A stretch of DNA of 49,239 nt, taken from Verrucomicrobiota bacterium. GTDB lineage: Bacteria > Verrucomicrobiota > Verrucomicrobiia > Opitutales > Opitutaceae. The notes beneath the pieces were generated by a model. That model did no database searches. It saw only the letters and a program-made list of their open reading frames with translations, and had not been told where the DNA came from. The position numbers and the translations under genes are program-made. Shown in pieces: positions 40,134-47,438 of the stretch; positions within the stretch are counted from its first letter, which is position 1; every line of letters starts with the position of its first letter. Location: contig JAFEGO010000003.1 of assembly GCA_018239845.1 (NCBI GenBank), forward strand, positions 1 to 49,239, in the 5' to 3' direction.

Positions 40134-40904
40134 TCACTTGCCGGCCAGATGGCGCAGGGCGAAGACCGTGGCGGCGTGGCGGTTTTCCTGGCCGAGCTTG
40201 CGGATGATGTTGCCGACGTGCTCCTGCACGGTGCCGAGGCTGCGGCCAACGATCGTGGCGATCTCACGATTTTGCTTCCCCTCGGTCATCCAGAAAAGGA
40301 CGTCCGTCTCGCGCGGAGTCAGGCCGAGCTGTCCGAGGCGCCCGCGGGCATTGGGGGTCTGAGGCGCAGCCTGGCCCCACGGGTCGCGGTGCCGGCTCCA
40401 AGCCAGGCGGAAGTGCGGCGCGAAGGCGTCGAGCAGGGCGCAGTGGCGGTCGGTGAAATCGCGTCCGCGCCGGGAGAAACTGACGGCCGCGACCGTGCCG
40501 GCGTCCACCTTGATCGGCAGCGAGAGGTGATAGTCAAAGCCCAGACGCATGAGGACGCGCCGGTACATCTCGGTGGACCGCCAGCGGGCGGTTGTAGTTA
40601 TATCCGTCATACGACGGGCGCGCTGGTCGCCGGTGCGCGCGTAGTAGGCGACGACCGGGTGCTCGGCCGAGTGCTGCTGATAATAGGCGATCTCCTCCGG
40701 GGTGAAAAGCACGTCGGGCAGCATGGCGTAGGCCAGGCGGTTGTTCCGCGCGTCGAGGGCGTGCACACTGTAGTGGTCGGCTGGGATGAGCCGGGCCAGC
40801 CCGGCGGCCACGGCGGACAGGAAGCCCGCATGATCCGGCGCGGTGTTCATCTCGTAAATGGCGTCCGCGAGCGAACGCCAGTGGCGGGAGGGGATGGTGG
40901 GCAT
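40134..40904 (-). CDS. LuxR-family transcriptional regulator (second)
   Basis: A 256-residue regulator paralogous to the one at 36998-37822. The N-terminal about 185 residues form a GAF-like domain (PADHYSVHALDARNNRLAY, then YHLSLPIKVDAGTVAAVSFS). The LuxR helix-turn-helix is at about 190-250 (GLTPRETDVLFWMTEGKQNR, then EIATIVGRSLGTVQEHVGNI). It precedes the second PEP-CTERM gene in the same order as the first pair. It is divergent from the secreted repeat protein at 41188, with 283 bases between them that contain further G runs (41029-41043) and no gene I can support. Confidence 0.9.
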   Translation of the reverse strand: MPTIPSRHWRSLADAIYEMNTAPDHAGFLSAVAAGLARLIPADHYSVHALDARNNRLAYAMLPDVLFTPEEIAYYQQHSAEHPVVAYYARTGDQRARRMTDITTTARWRSTEMYRRVLMRLGFDYHLSLPIKVDAGTVAAVSFSRRGRDFTDRHCALLDAFAPHFRLAWSRHRDPWGQAAPQTPNARGRLGQLGLTPRETDVLFWMTEGKQNREIATIVGRSLGTVQEHVGNIIRKLGQENRHAATVFALRHLAGK

Positions 40905-41187
40905 GCGGGCGACTGGAAATGGGCTGGGGCCAGCGTGCCGGATTTTGACCGCAGGTAACGTCGAAAATGCGTTTGAGTGTCAGCGGTCCGAGGCATCGAG
41001 GGTGCGCCGCATATCGGAGACAAACCGTGGGGGGATCAGGGGGAAATACTATGGTCCGGCCAGGGGAACGGGCCGGGGGTGGGCGGGTCCGCGCTCAGCA
41101 GCAACCGAATCATCGGGCGAATGAGCCGCGACTCCGTCGTGCGCTTCTTCGCAGTAAACCAAACGCCTGCGTAAAATCCATCCTGCC

Positions 41188-42351
41188 ATGTCCTCGAAAC
41201 CATCCCAAATTGTCCGTCGCGTCCTCGCCCTGAGCCTGGCGCTTTTTTGCCTTGTTCAAGCCCATGCTGATACCCGCCTCGTGAATATCTCCAGCCGCGG
41301 AGTCGTCGGCAGCGGCGAAGGCCAGGTCATCGCCGGCTTCGTGATCCCCGGCGGTCCGAGCAAGACGCTACTGATCCGCGCCGCGGGTCCCGCCCTCGTT
41401 AGCCTCGGCCTCAATGGCGCGCTGACGAACCCCAAGATCACGGTCGTCGATTCCACCGGCGCCACGGTGGCGCAAAACGACGACTGGAGCCTGACGCTCA
41501 GCGCGACGTTCTCGGCGGTGGGCGCCTTCTCGTTTGCGGCTGGGTCGGCGGATTCCGCCTTGGTTGCGACGCTCGCACCCGGGGCCTACACCGTGGTTGT
41601 CACCGGCGCCACCAGCACCACGGGGCTGGGGCTCGTGGAAGTCTATGAGATGGATACGAACAACGTGCTCTTGAACCTCTCGACCCGTGGCAATGTGGGC
41701 ACCGGGGATCAGGTGCTGATCGCGGGCTTTGTCGTCGCCGGGTCGGGCGCACCGCGCCAGGTGCTGCTGCGCGGCGTCGGCCCCGGTCTGGCCAACAAGG
41801 GGGTGAGTTCCCCGATGGCCGACCCGAAGATCGTCCTCTACAACAGCCTCGGCGTGGCCATGGCCTCGAACGATGACTGGGGCACGCCGGCCACGGCCAA
41901 CGACGTTTCCGCGAGCGTGCTGTCGTCGGCCGCCACCCAGATCGGCGCCTCCTCCCTCAACGCGGGCTCGAAGGACTCCGCGATGATCGCGACCCTCGCC
42001 CCCGGGGCCTACTCGGTGCAGCTCTCGGGCGCGAACTCCACGACCGGCGTGGCCCTCGCCGAGATCTACGACGTCACGAGCCTGAATCTTAACCTCCCGG
42101 CTCCGGCCATCACGACCCAGCCCAGCTCCGTCACGGTGAATGCCGGCGCCAGCGTGACGTTTAACGTGGCGGTCTCGGGCACCGCGGTGGCCTACCAATG
42201 GTACAAGAACGGCGTGGCGATCTCCGGCGCGACCACGGCCTCGTTCACGATCAACGCCGCCGCCTCGGCCAACGCCGGCAACTACACGGTGACCGTCACC
42301 AACGCAGCGGGCGTGGTGACCAGCAACGCCGCGACGCTGACTGTGAACTGA
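41188..42351 (+). CDS. Secreted protein with two tandem repeats and a C-terminal Ig-like domain
   Basis: A 387-residue exported protein. The signal peptide is at about 10-28 (RVLALSLALFCLVQAHA). Two similar domains follow: the first (about 29-157) opens VNISSRGVVGSGEGQVIAGF and contains LLIRAAGPAL and AQNDDW, and the second (about 158-297) opens LNLSTRGNVGTGDQVLIAGF with LLRGVGPGLA and ASNDDW. The C-terminal about 85 residues are an Ig-like domain (AITTQPSSVTVNAGASVTFN, then YQWYKNG and AGNYTVTVTNAAG). No PEP-CTERM signal is present, so it may be released or held by another route. It is divergent from the second LuxR-type gene and followed by a terminator. Confidence 0.88.
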   Translation: MSSKPSQIVRRVLALSLALFCLVQAHADTRLVNISSRGVVGSGEGQVIAGFVIPGGPSKTLLIRAAGPALVSLGLNGALTNPKITVVDSTGATVAQNDDWSLTLSATFSAVGAFSFAAGSADSALVATLAPGAYTVVVTGATSTTGLGLVEVYEMDTNNVLLNLSTRGNVGTGDQVLIAGFVVAGSGAPRQVLLRGVGPGLANKGVSSPMADPKIVLYNSLGVAMASNDDWGTPATANDVSASVLSSAATQIGASSLNAGSKDSAMIATLAPGAYSVQLSGANSTTGVALAEIYDVTSLNLNLPAPAITTQPSSVTVNAGASVTFNVAVSGTAVAYQWYKNGVAISGATTASFTINAAASANAGNYTVTVTNAAGVVTSNAATLTVN

Positions 42352-42375
42352 CCCGCCCTCAGCTCCCTCAGCCGA

Positions 42376-42409
42376 AGCCACCTCGTGCGCCCCACGGGGT
42401 GGCTTTTTT
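42376..42409 (+). terminator. Rho-independent terminator after the Ig-like secreted protein
   Basis: AGCCACCTC (42376-42384) pairs with GGGGTGGCT (42396-42404) with one G-U pair and an 11-base loop, followed by a run of T to 42409. It lies 24 bases after the stop codon. Confidence 0.88.
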
Positions 42410-42532
42410 GTGACTGGCGGAGCGAAGGCAAAGTTTCCCCGTTCGGTTTTTCTGCCGGCGGGGATTATAGGGTAGATCATGAGGGATGATGCCCGGCTCC
42501 TGTGCGGGCTTGCATTGAGGAAAAAGCGCATT

Positions 42533-42547
42533 AGGTTGAATCAACCT
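42533..42547 (+). promoter_or_regulatory. Palindromic operator candidate of the RHH/nucleotidyltransferase pair
   Basis: AGGTTGA, one central A, TCAACCT: a perfect 7-bp inverted repeat ending 3 bases before the ATG at 42551. It overlaps the translation-initiation region. A TTGCAT at 42510-42515 with TAGGTT at 42532-42537 could be a promoter whose -10 lies inside the palindrome. Ribbon-helix-helix proteins often bind such palindromes to repress their own operons. Confidence 0.6.
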
Positions 42548-42550
42548 TTT

Positions 42551-42946
42551 ATGCCCAACCAACTCGCCAAGACCAAGTCGCGCCAAAGCGTGGCGGAGCA
42601 CCGGGCCGTGCTGGCGGCGCTGGAGGCGATCGCGCGGCGGGAGCAGAAGCCTGTCGTGGCGCTCATGCGGGAGGCGCTGCGGGCCTTGATCCGGGAGCGG
42701 GCGACGAATCCCGCGGAGCAGGCGCGGTTGCGCCCCGTGGTCTGGTCCCTGGCTCCGCGTCCACCTGACCGGCTGCGCACCGCCGCCCAAGTCCGGCGCT
42801 TCAAACGCGAACAGCGTGACTTCGACCGGGTGCTCATGGACCTGCAGCTCGCCGCGCCGAGCGAGATCCAGGCGCGCAACTCGCTCGTGCGGTCTGACCA
42901 GCCGGTCCGGATGATCGATTTCGCCCGCGCCCATGCCAAAGCCTGA
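42551..42946 (+). CDS. Ribbon-helix-helix-like protein, putative antitoxin or repressor
   Basis: A 131-residue basic protein. Residues about 12-50 look like a ribbon-helix-helix fold: SVAEHRAVLAALEAIARREQ, then KPVVALMREALRALIRE, the pattern of CopG/Arc-type DNA-binding proteins. The C-terminal about 70 residues are Arg-rich and hydrophilic (RTAAQVRRFKREQRDFDRVL) and could wrap or inhibit a partner. It starts 3 bases after the palindrome at 42533-42547 and overlaps the next gene by 14 bases. The frame is open upstream to 42479, but the palindrome placement and protein character favour 42551. A toxin-antitoxin role is inference from architecture. Confidence 0.68.
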   Translation: MPNQLAKTKSRQSVAEHRAVLAALEAIARREQKPVVALMREALRALIRERATNPAEQARLRPVVWSLAPRPPDRLRTAAQVRRFKREQRDFDRVLMDLQLAAPSEIQARNSLVRSDQPVRMIDFARAHAKA

Positions 42947-43706
42947 GGCGCCGCCGCGGACGCCGGCGGATTTCGCGGCGTTTCTCGCCACCGCAAAGCC
43001 GGTGCTGGTGGTCGGCGGACAGGCGGTGAACCTGTGGGCACTCTACTACAAGGACCGGACGACCGATCTGGCTCCCTTTGTTTCCCGCGATGCCGATGTG
43101 CTGGGCGATCGCGAGACGCTGGCCGAAATCGGCCGGGTCATCGGCGTGAAGCCGCAGTTCTTTCCCTTGCGACCGCCGACGAATGAAATTGGCGTGGTCG
43201 TTGCCCGGGATGTGGAGGGGCATCCACTCATGGTGGAGGTGTTGCGGTCGGTGCATGGCGCGACCAATGCCGAACTACGGGAGCCGGCGTACACCCTGAC
43301 CGTGGGGGAGAAACCGGTAGCCATCCAAGTGCCCGGACCGATCGCGCTGCTGAAAGCCAAGATTGCGAATGTCGCGGGCCTTCATCAGGAGGGCCGTCAG
43401 GATGGCCGGCATGTTGTAATTCTAGCGCGGTTGATGCCCGCTTACTTGCACGAATTGCAGACCATAACCTTGGCGGGTCAGCTGGCGGAGCGACGGTTGC
43501 TCGACTATCTGGAGAACTTGCTGGCGGTCGTCGCGGCTCCTTCCGCGCGAAAGATTTTTGCGCAACTGAAGCTCGATCCAATCAAACTGTTCGACGAGCT
43601 CGATGGCGCGAAACTGCCCAAGGTGAAATTATTCCTCAGGGAACGGCTGCCGAGACGCTTTCCCAGCGGCCATCGTTCACCCAAACCAGCGCGCAAGCGC
43701 AGCTAA
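42933..43706 (+). CDS. Nucleotidyltransferase-fold protein, putative toxin
   Basis: A 257-residue soluble protein with a minimal nucleotidyltransferase look: LVVGGQAVNLWALYYKDR at about 25-42, then SRDADVLGDRETLAEIGRVI, giving the GG and DxD (Asp53, Asp55) signature, and a possible third acid in LMVEVLRSV (Glu102). The C-terminal half is helical (LLKAKIANVAGLHQE, then RLMPAYLHELQTITLAGQL), ending in a basic tail. Similar proteins occur as the active partner of AbiE- or MNT-type toxin-antitoxin systems. It overlaps the RHH gene by 14 bases, so the two are translationally coupled. No target can be deduced. Confidence 0.7.
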   Translation: MPKPEAPPRTPADFAAFLATAKPVLVVGGQAVNLWALYYKDRTTDLAPFVSRDADVLGDRETLAEIGRVIGVKPQFFPLRPPTNEIGVVVARDVEGHPLMVEVLRSVHGATNAELREPAYTLTVGEKPVAIQVPGPIALLKAKIANVAGLHQEGRQDGRHVVILARLMPAYLHELQTITLAGQLAERRLLDYLENLLAVVAAPSARKIFAQLKLDPIKLFDELDGAKLPKVKLFLRERLPRRFPSGHRSPKPARKRS

Positions 43707-43710
43707 AACT

Positions 43711-44283
43711 TCATATCCGCAGCAGCCCGCGGAAGCCGCGGCCGCTGTAGTAGGAGTCGGCGCCGTTGTGGTAGATGAAGACGCGGTTGAAGCGGCGGTC
43801 GCCGAAAATCGCGCCGCCGAGCGCGCGGATTTCGGGCGGCGTTTTCAGCCAGCTGGAGGACTTGGTGTCGAATTCGCCGAGCTGCTGGAGTTCGTGGTAC
43901 TGCGCTTCGTCGAGGATCTCGACCCCCATGGCCTCGGCGAGCTCGGTGGCGCAGCCTTTGGGCGGGAACTTCTTGCGGCCGTCGAGGGCGGCGCGGTCGT
44001 AGCAGAGGCTGGCGCGGGGCTCGGGGCTTTGAGGGGAGCAGTCGATGAAGGTGTACTCGCCCGTTTTCTTATCGAAGCTCGTCACGTCGGGCTCGCCACC
44101 GGTGCGCTCCATCTCGCTGAGCGACCAGAGTTTTGCCGGTGCGGCGATGAGCTTCGCCTGCACCTTGGCCCAGTCGAGGCCGGGGTGGCGCTGCGCGTTT
44201 TTGGCAAAGCGCGCGGCAAGGGTTTGGAGCAGCGCATCGCGCTGCTGGGCGGTCAGGCTTTTTTTCCCGGCGGCAGCCTTCAT
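43711..44283 (-). CDS. DUF4256 protein
   Basis: A 190-residue soluble protein matching the DUF4256 pattern. Visible conserved segments are WSLSEMERTGGEPDVTSFDK, then EYTFIDCSPQSPEPRASLCY, GVEILDEAQYHELQQLG, TPPEIRALGGAIFGDRR, and VFIYHNGADSYYSGRGFRGL at the end. The function of DUF4256 is unknown. It overlaps the upstream LacI-type gene by 4 bases (ATGA), so the two are translationally coupled. It converges on the nucleotidyltransferase gene, with 4 bases between the stops and the two ends back to back. Confidence 0.88.
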   Translation of the reverse strand: MKAAAGKKSLTAQQRDALLQTLAARFAKNAQRHPGLDWAKVQAKLIAAPAKLWSLSEMERTGGEPDVTSFDKKTGEYTFIDCSPQSPEPRASLCYDRAALDGRKKFPPKGCATELAEAMGVEILDEAQYHELQQLGEFDTKSSSWLKTPPEIRALGGAIFGDRRFNRVFIYHNGADSYYSGRGFRGLLRI

Positions 44284-45368
44284 GAGGCGGCAAGGGCGGG
44301 GGCGGACTTTTTGCCCTTGGGCGCGGAGACGGCGATGGTTTCGCGGCGGGGCGGGAGCATGCAGTCCTCGTGCCACTCGCCGGTGAGGAGGACCTCGTGC
44401 TGCACGGAGGGCACTCCGGTCTCGTTGCGGTGCATGAGGCCGACGAGCATTTCCACGGCGAGGGCGCCGATCTTCGCGGGGTCGTAGTACACGCCGGTGC
44501 AGGTCAGGTCGCGGCGGTGCTCGAGGGCGACGATGCCGACGTCGCGCGGGACCTGCAGGCCGAGGTTCTTCAGCCACTCGATCGGCAGGCGGGCGTTGTT
44601 CACAAGGAGGCAGTCGGGCTTGTAGCGCTGGAACCACGCGCGGAACTCGGCCTCGTCGGTCGGCTCCTTGGGGCAGATCGGGATGCGGTCCTCGGGCGGG
44701 TAGCTGAGCTGGAAGCGCAGGAAGGCGCCGAGCCAGCGGTCGCCGACGCGGGGGCTGTCCTGCCGGTCGGAGAAGAGGAAGCCGATGCGCTTGTAGCCGC
44801 GCTCGCGGCAGCGCTCCATCGTCTGCGCCACGGTGTCGTAGTGGTTTTCCGTGACGTGGTGGAGGATGGGGGCGCGGAGCGTCATGCCGAGGGCGACGCA
44901 GGAGAAGCGGTCCCACTCGAGATCGAGGGCGTGCTGGCCGGCGGGGAGACGGCCGATGATGAGGCCGTTGATGCCGCGGGCGGAAAGGATGTCGCAGAAG
45001 CGGCGGGGCGTCATGCCCGGCTCGGCGAGCCAGAAGTGCTCGAGCTTGTAGCCGAAGTCCTCGGCGCGGGCGCTGGCGCCGGGGAAGAAGTCGGGGCGGT
45101 CGTGGTGCTCGGGCCGCCAGCCGTAGCGGGTGGGGTAGTTGGTGACGTACGCCATGGAGGCGTGCTTCACGGGCTTGCCCAAGCGGCGGACCTGCATGAG
45201 GGCCGACACGAGGGGATTGGTGCGGTAACCGAGTTCGCGGGCGATGGCCTTCACGCGGTCGCGCGTGGCCTGGGGGATGCGGGGATTGTCACGCAGCGAA
45301 AGGGAAACCGTGGTGCGGTGCACGCCGGCGGCCTTGGCTACGTCTTGGAGTGTCGTATCGGTTTGCAA
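44280..45368 (-). CDS. LacI-family transcriptional regulator
   Basis: A 362-residue repressor. The N-terminal helix-turn-helix is TLQDVAKAAGVHRTTVSLSL (about 6-25), followed by a hinge helix near LGYRTNPLVSALM and a periplasmic-binding-protein-like effector domain. The start is a TTG at 45368 with a GAGGA ribosome binding site 7 bases upstream. No ATG would preserve the helix-turn-helix. The effector is unknown, but LacI regulators usually sense sugars. It has its own promoter candidate (45381-45409) and is coupled to the DUF4256 gene. No transporter or hydrolase gene is adjacent. Confidence 0.93.
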   Translation of the reverse strand: MQTDTTLQDVAKAAGVHRTTVSLSLRDNPRIPQATRDRVKAIARELGYRTNPLVSALMQVRRLGKPVKHASMAYVTNYPTRYGWRPEHHDRPDFFPGASARAEDFGYKLEHFWLAEPGMTPRRFCDILSARGINGLIIGRLPAGQHALDLEWDRFSCVALGMTLRAPILHHVTENHYDTVAQTMERCRERGYKRIGFLFSDRQDSPRVGDRWLGAFLRFQLSYPPEDRIPICPKEPTDEAEFRAWFQRYKPDCLLVNNARLPIEWLKNLGLQVPRDVGIVALEHRRDLTCTGVYYDPAKIGALAVEMLVGLMHRNETGVPSVQHEVLLTGEWHEDCMLPPRRETIAVSAPKGKKSAPALAAS

Positions 45369-45380
45369 GGAGGGTCCTCA

Positions 45381-45409
45381 AAAGTGGCGGAAAGCCCGGG
45401 CCTTGTCAA
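45381..45409 (-). promoter_or_regulatory. Candidate promoter of the LacI-type gene
   Basis: On the minus strand TTGACA (45409-45404), a 17-base spacer and CACTTT (45386-45381), just upstream of the GAGGA site and TTG start. The layout resembles the candidate before the initiator tRNA at 33777-33805. Confidence 0.4.
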
Positions 45410-45464
45410 AGGGTTGGATGCGCTCATCGCAGACTGCCCGCGGAGCGTCGAAACCGGCGTCGGA

Positions 45465-47438
45465 TCAGCGATTGGCTCCGCCAAGCCGCTGGGCCTCAAG
45501 GTAATGGTGCTGCGCCTCTTCCTTTTGACCGGCTTGGCGGAGGGCAACCGCGAGGGCGTAGTGGGTGACGGCTGAGTCGGGATCGAGCCGCAGCGCGGCG
45601 CGAAATTGGCCGATCGCCTCGTCGGTGAGGCCGTGCTCGGCGAGCGCCCGGCCGTAGGTGAGGTAGGGCGCAGGGTTGTTGAAATCGAGGGCGATCGCGC
45701 GTTCGAAGTGCGGGCGCGACTCGGCGAAGCGATCGGTGAGCATCAGGCCGATGGCGAGGTTGAGCTCGGCCATGGCGTAATCGGGCTGGAGCTCCAATGC
45801 GGTCTGGAACTGCTTGATCGCCTCTGCGGTGCGACCGAGGCGGGCGAGGGCGAGGCCGAGGTTGGCGTGCGCGCCGGCGTAGCCGGGGTTGGCGGCGAGG
45901 GAATCGCGGAAGGCGGCGAGACCCTCGTTGGTACGGCCGAGGGCCATGAGGGTGGCACCGAGGTTGTTGGCGGCGACGGCGTATTTCGGCTGGAGGCGGA
46001 GGGCTGTGCGGTAATGGGGCTCGGCTTCGGCGTGGCGGTCGAGGCGAGCAAGGGCGTAGCCGAGGTTGTTCTCCGCCTCGGGATTGTCGGGCTGGAGGCG
46101 GATGGCCCGTTCGTAGTGCGGGATCGCGTCGGCGGGGTTGCCGGCGTCCGTCAGGGCCATGCCAAGGTTGTTGTGGGCCATCCAACAGGCGGGATTGCGC
46201 TCCAGGGTCCTGTAGTAAAGTACAAATACATCGCGGTACATGCCGCACTGCGATCTAACGAGGGTCCCGAGTGTCAGCAGCAGGGAGACGACGATGGAGG
46301 GAAGGAGGGCGCGCGGCCAGCGGGTGCCGGTGGTGGCCAGCCACGCGGAGACGGCCGCGAGCGGGCCGAGCATCGCGAGGTATTGAAAATGATCCGCGAC
46401 GAAGGAGTAGCGGAAGGGAAAGACATTGATGAAGCCGAGGCCGGGGAAAAGCGTGCCGGCGAAAAACAGCGCGGCGGCCAGCGGCCCGCGGTGCGCGCGC
46501 CACCTCCACAGCAGGGCGAAGGCGCCGAGGGCGGCGAGGGGGAAGAGCCATTGCCACCAGACGGCGGGGTCGGGCGTCCAGCGCGGGTAGATGAAGACGA
46601 GGTCGGCGGGCCAGACGAGCTTGCCGAGGTAGAACCACAGCGCACGCCCCGCGACGAGCACCCGCGCGGCGGGGCTCAACGCGAAGTCCGCGCCCTGCGC
46701 GCCGATCAGCGTATGCTCGAAGATCGCGGTCGTGAGGCCGGCGGCGAGCGCCAGGACGAACCACGGCAGGAGCGGCCGCACGTCGGATTTCCAGGCGAGC
46801 CGGCCGCGCTGCCACCAGAAGATCACGAGGAGCGCGGCGGGGAGTGAGGCGGTGACGGTCTTGGTGAGGAGGGCCAGGACAAAGAGGACGGTGGCGAGCG
46901 CGTAGGCTTTGCCGCGGCGGTTGTGATCAAAATTAAGATACGCCAGCAGAGCGAGCAGGTAGAGGACGGCGGAGAGCGTGTTTTTCTGCTCGGAGATCCA
47001 GGCGACGGACTCGACGCAGACGGGATGCAGCGCGAAGAGCGCCACGGCCAGCCACGCACCCGGCACGGCGAGCCGGCGCAGCGCCACGCCCGCGAGGCAC
47101 GCGGCGGAGGCGTGGAGGAAAATGTTTACGAGGTGATAGCCGAGCGGGGCGTCCCCCCAGAGCTTGTGCTCGAGCCAGAAGGCGGAGTGCAGCAGCGGGT
47201 AGTATTGCTGCGTCGCGCCGAGCTCGGTCCAGATACGTACCAGTCCGGTGAACGAGCGCAGGTCCGGGCGGGTGACGTGGCCGGAATCGTCCCAGAGGAA
47301 CGTGCCGTGCAAGGCGGGCCAGTAGGCGAGCAGCACGGCGAGGAAAATCCCCGCGCACATCCACGGGGTGGAGAGGACCGGCCACGCCGAGGCGGGCGCA
47401 GGGGAGGGCGGGGCGTTTCGCGGGCGCGCGGCGCTCAC
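45465..47438 (-). CDS. Polytopic membrane protein with C-terminal TPR repeats (TMTC-like)
   Basis: A 657-residue protein. The N-terminal about 420 residues have about ten to twelve membrane segments with a luminal-type motif GTFLWDDSGHV and HLVNIFLHASAACL, features of TMTC/DUF1736-like and GT-C type glycosyltransferase families. The C-terminal about 220 residues hold six or seven TPR units, for example NNLGMALTDAGNPADAIPHY and EAENNLGYALARLDRHAEAE. It may glycosylate or assemble exported proteins, by family analogy. A GTG start at 47438 overlaps the stop of the upstream gene (GTGA), so translation is coupled. The GTG precedes the first membrane helix by about 22 residues. Confidence 0.82.
   Translation of the reverse strand: MSAARPRNAPPSPAPASAWPVLSTPWMCAGIFLAVLLAYWPALHGTFLWDDSGHVTRPDLRSFTGLVRIWTELGATQQYYPLLHSAFWLEHKLWGDAPLGYHLVNIFLHASAACLAGVALRRLAVPGAWLAVALFALHPVCVESVAWISEQKNTLSAVLYLLALLAYLNFDHNRRGKAYALATVLFVLALLTKTVTASLPAALLVIFWWQRGRLAWKSDVRPLLPWFVLALAAGLTTAIFEHTLIGAQGADFALSPAARVLVAGRALWFYLGKLVWPADLVFIYPRWTPDPAVWWQWLFPLAALGAFALLWRWRAHRGPLAAALFFAGTLFPGLGFINVFPFRYSFVADHFQYLAMLGPLAAVSAWLATTGTRWPRALLPSIVVSLLLTLGTLVRSQCGMYRDVFVLYYRTLERNPACWMAHNNLGMALTDAGNPADAIPHYERAIRLQPDNPEAENNLGYALARLDRHAEAEPHYRTALRLQPKYAVAANNLGATLMALGRTNEGLAAFRDSLAANPGYAGAHANLGLALARLGRTAEAIKQFQTALELQPDYAMAELNLAIGLMLTDRFAESRPHFERAIALDFNNPAPYLTYGRALAEHGLTDEAIGQFRAALRLDPDSAVTHYALAVALRQAGQKEEAQHHYLEAQRLGGANR

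Noticed and set aside
41368..42531. 387-codon minus-strand frame opposite the Ig-like secreted protein
   Set aside because: Gly/Arg/His-rich shadow; the plus strand has signal peptide, repeats and a terminator.
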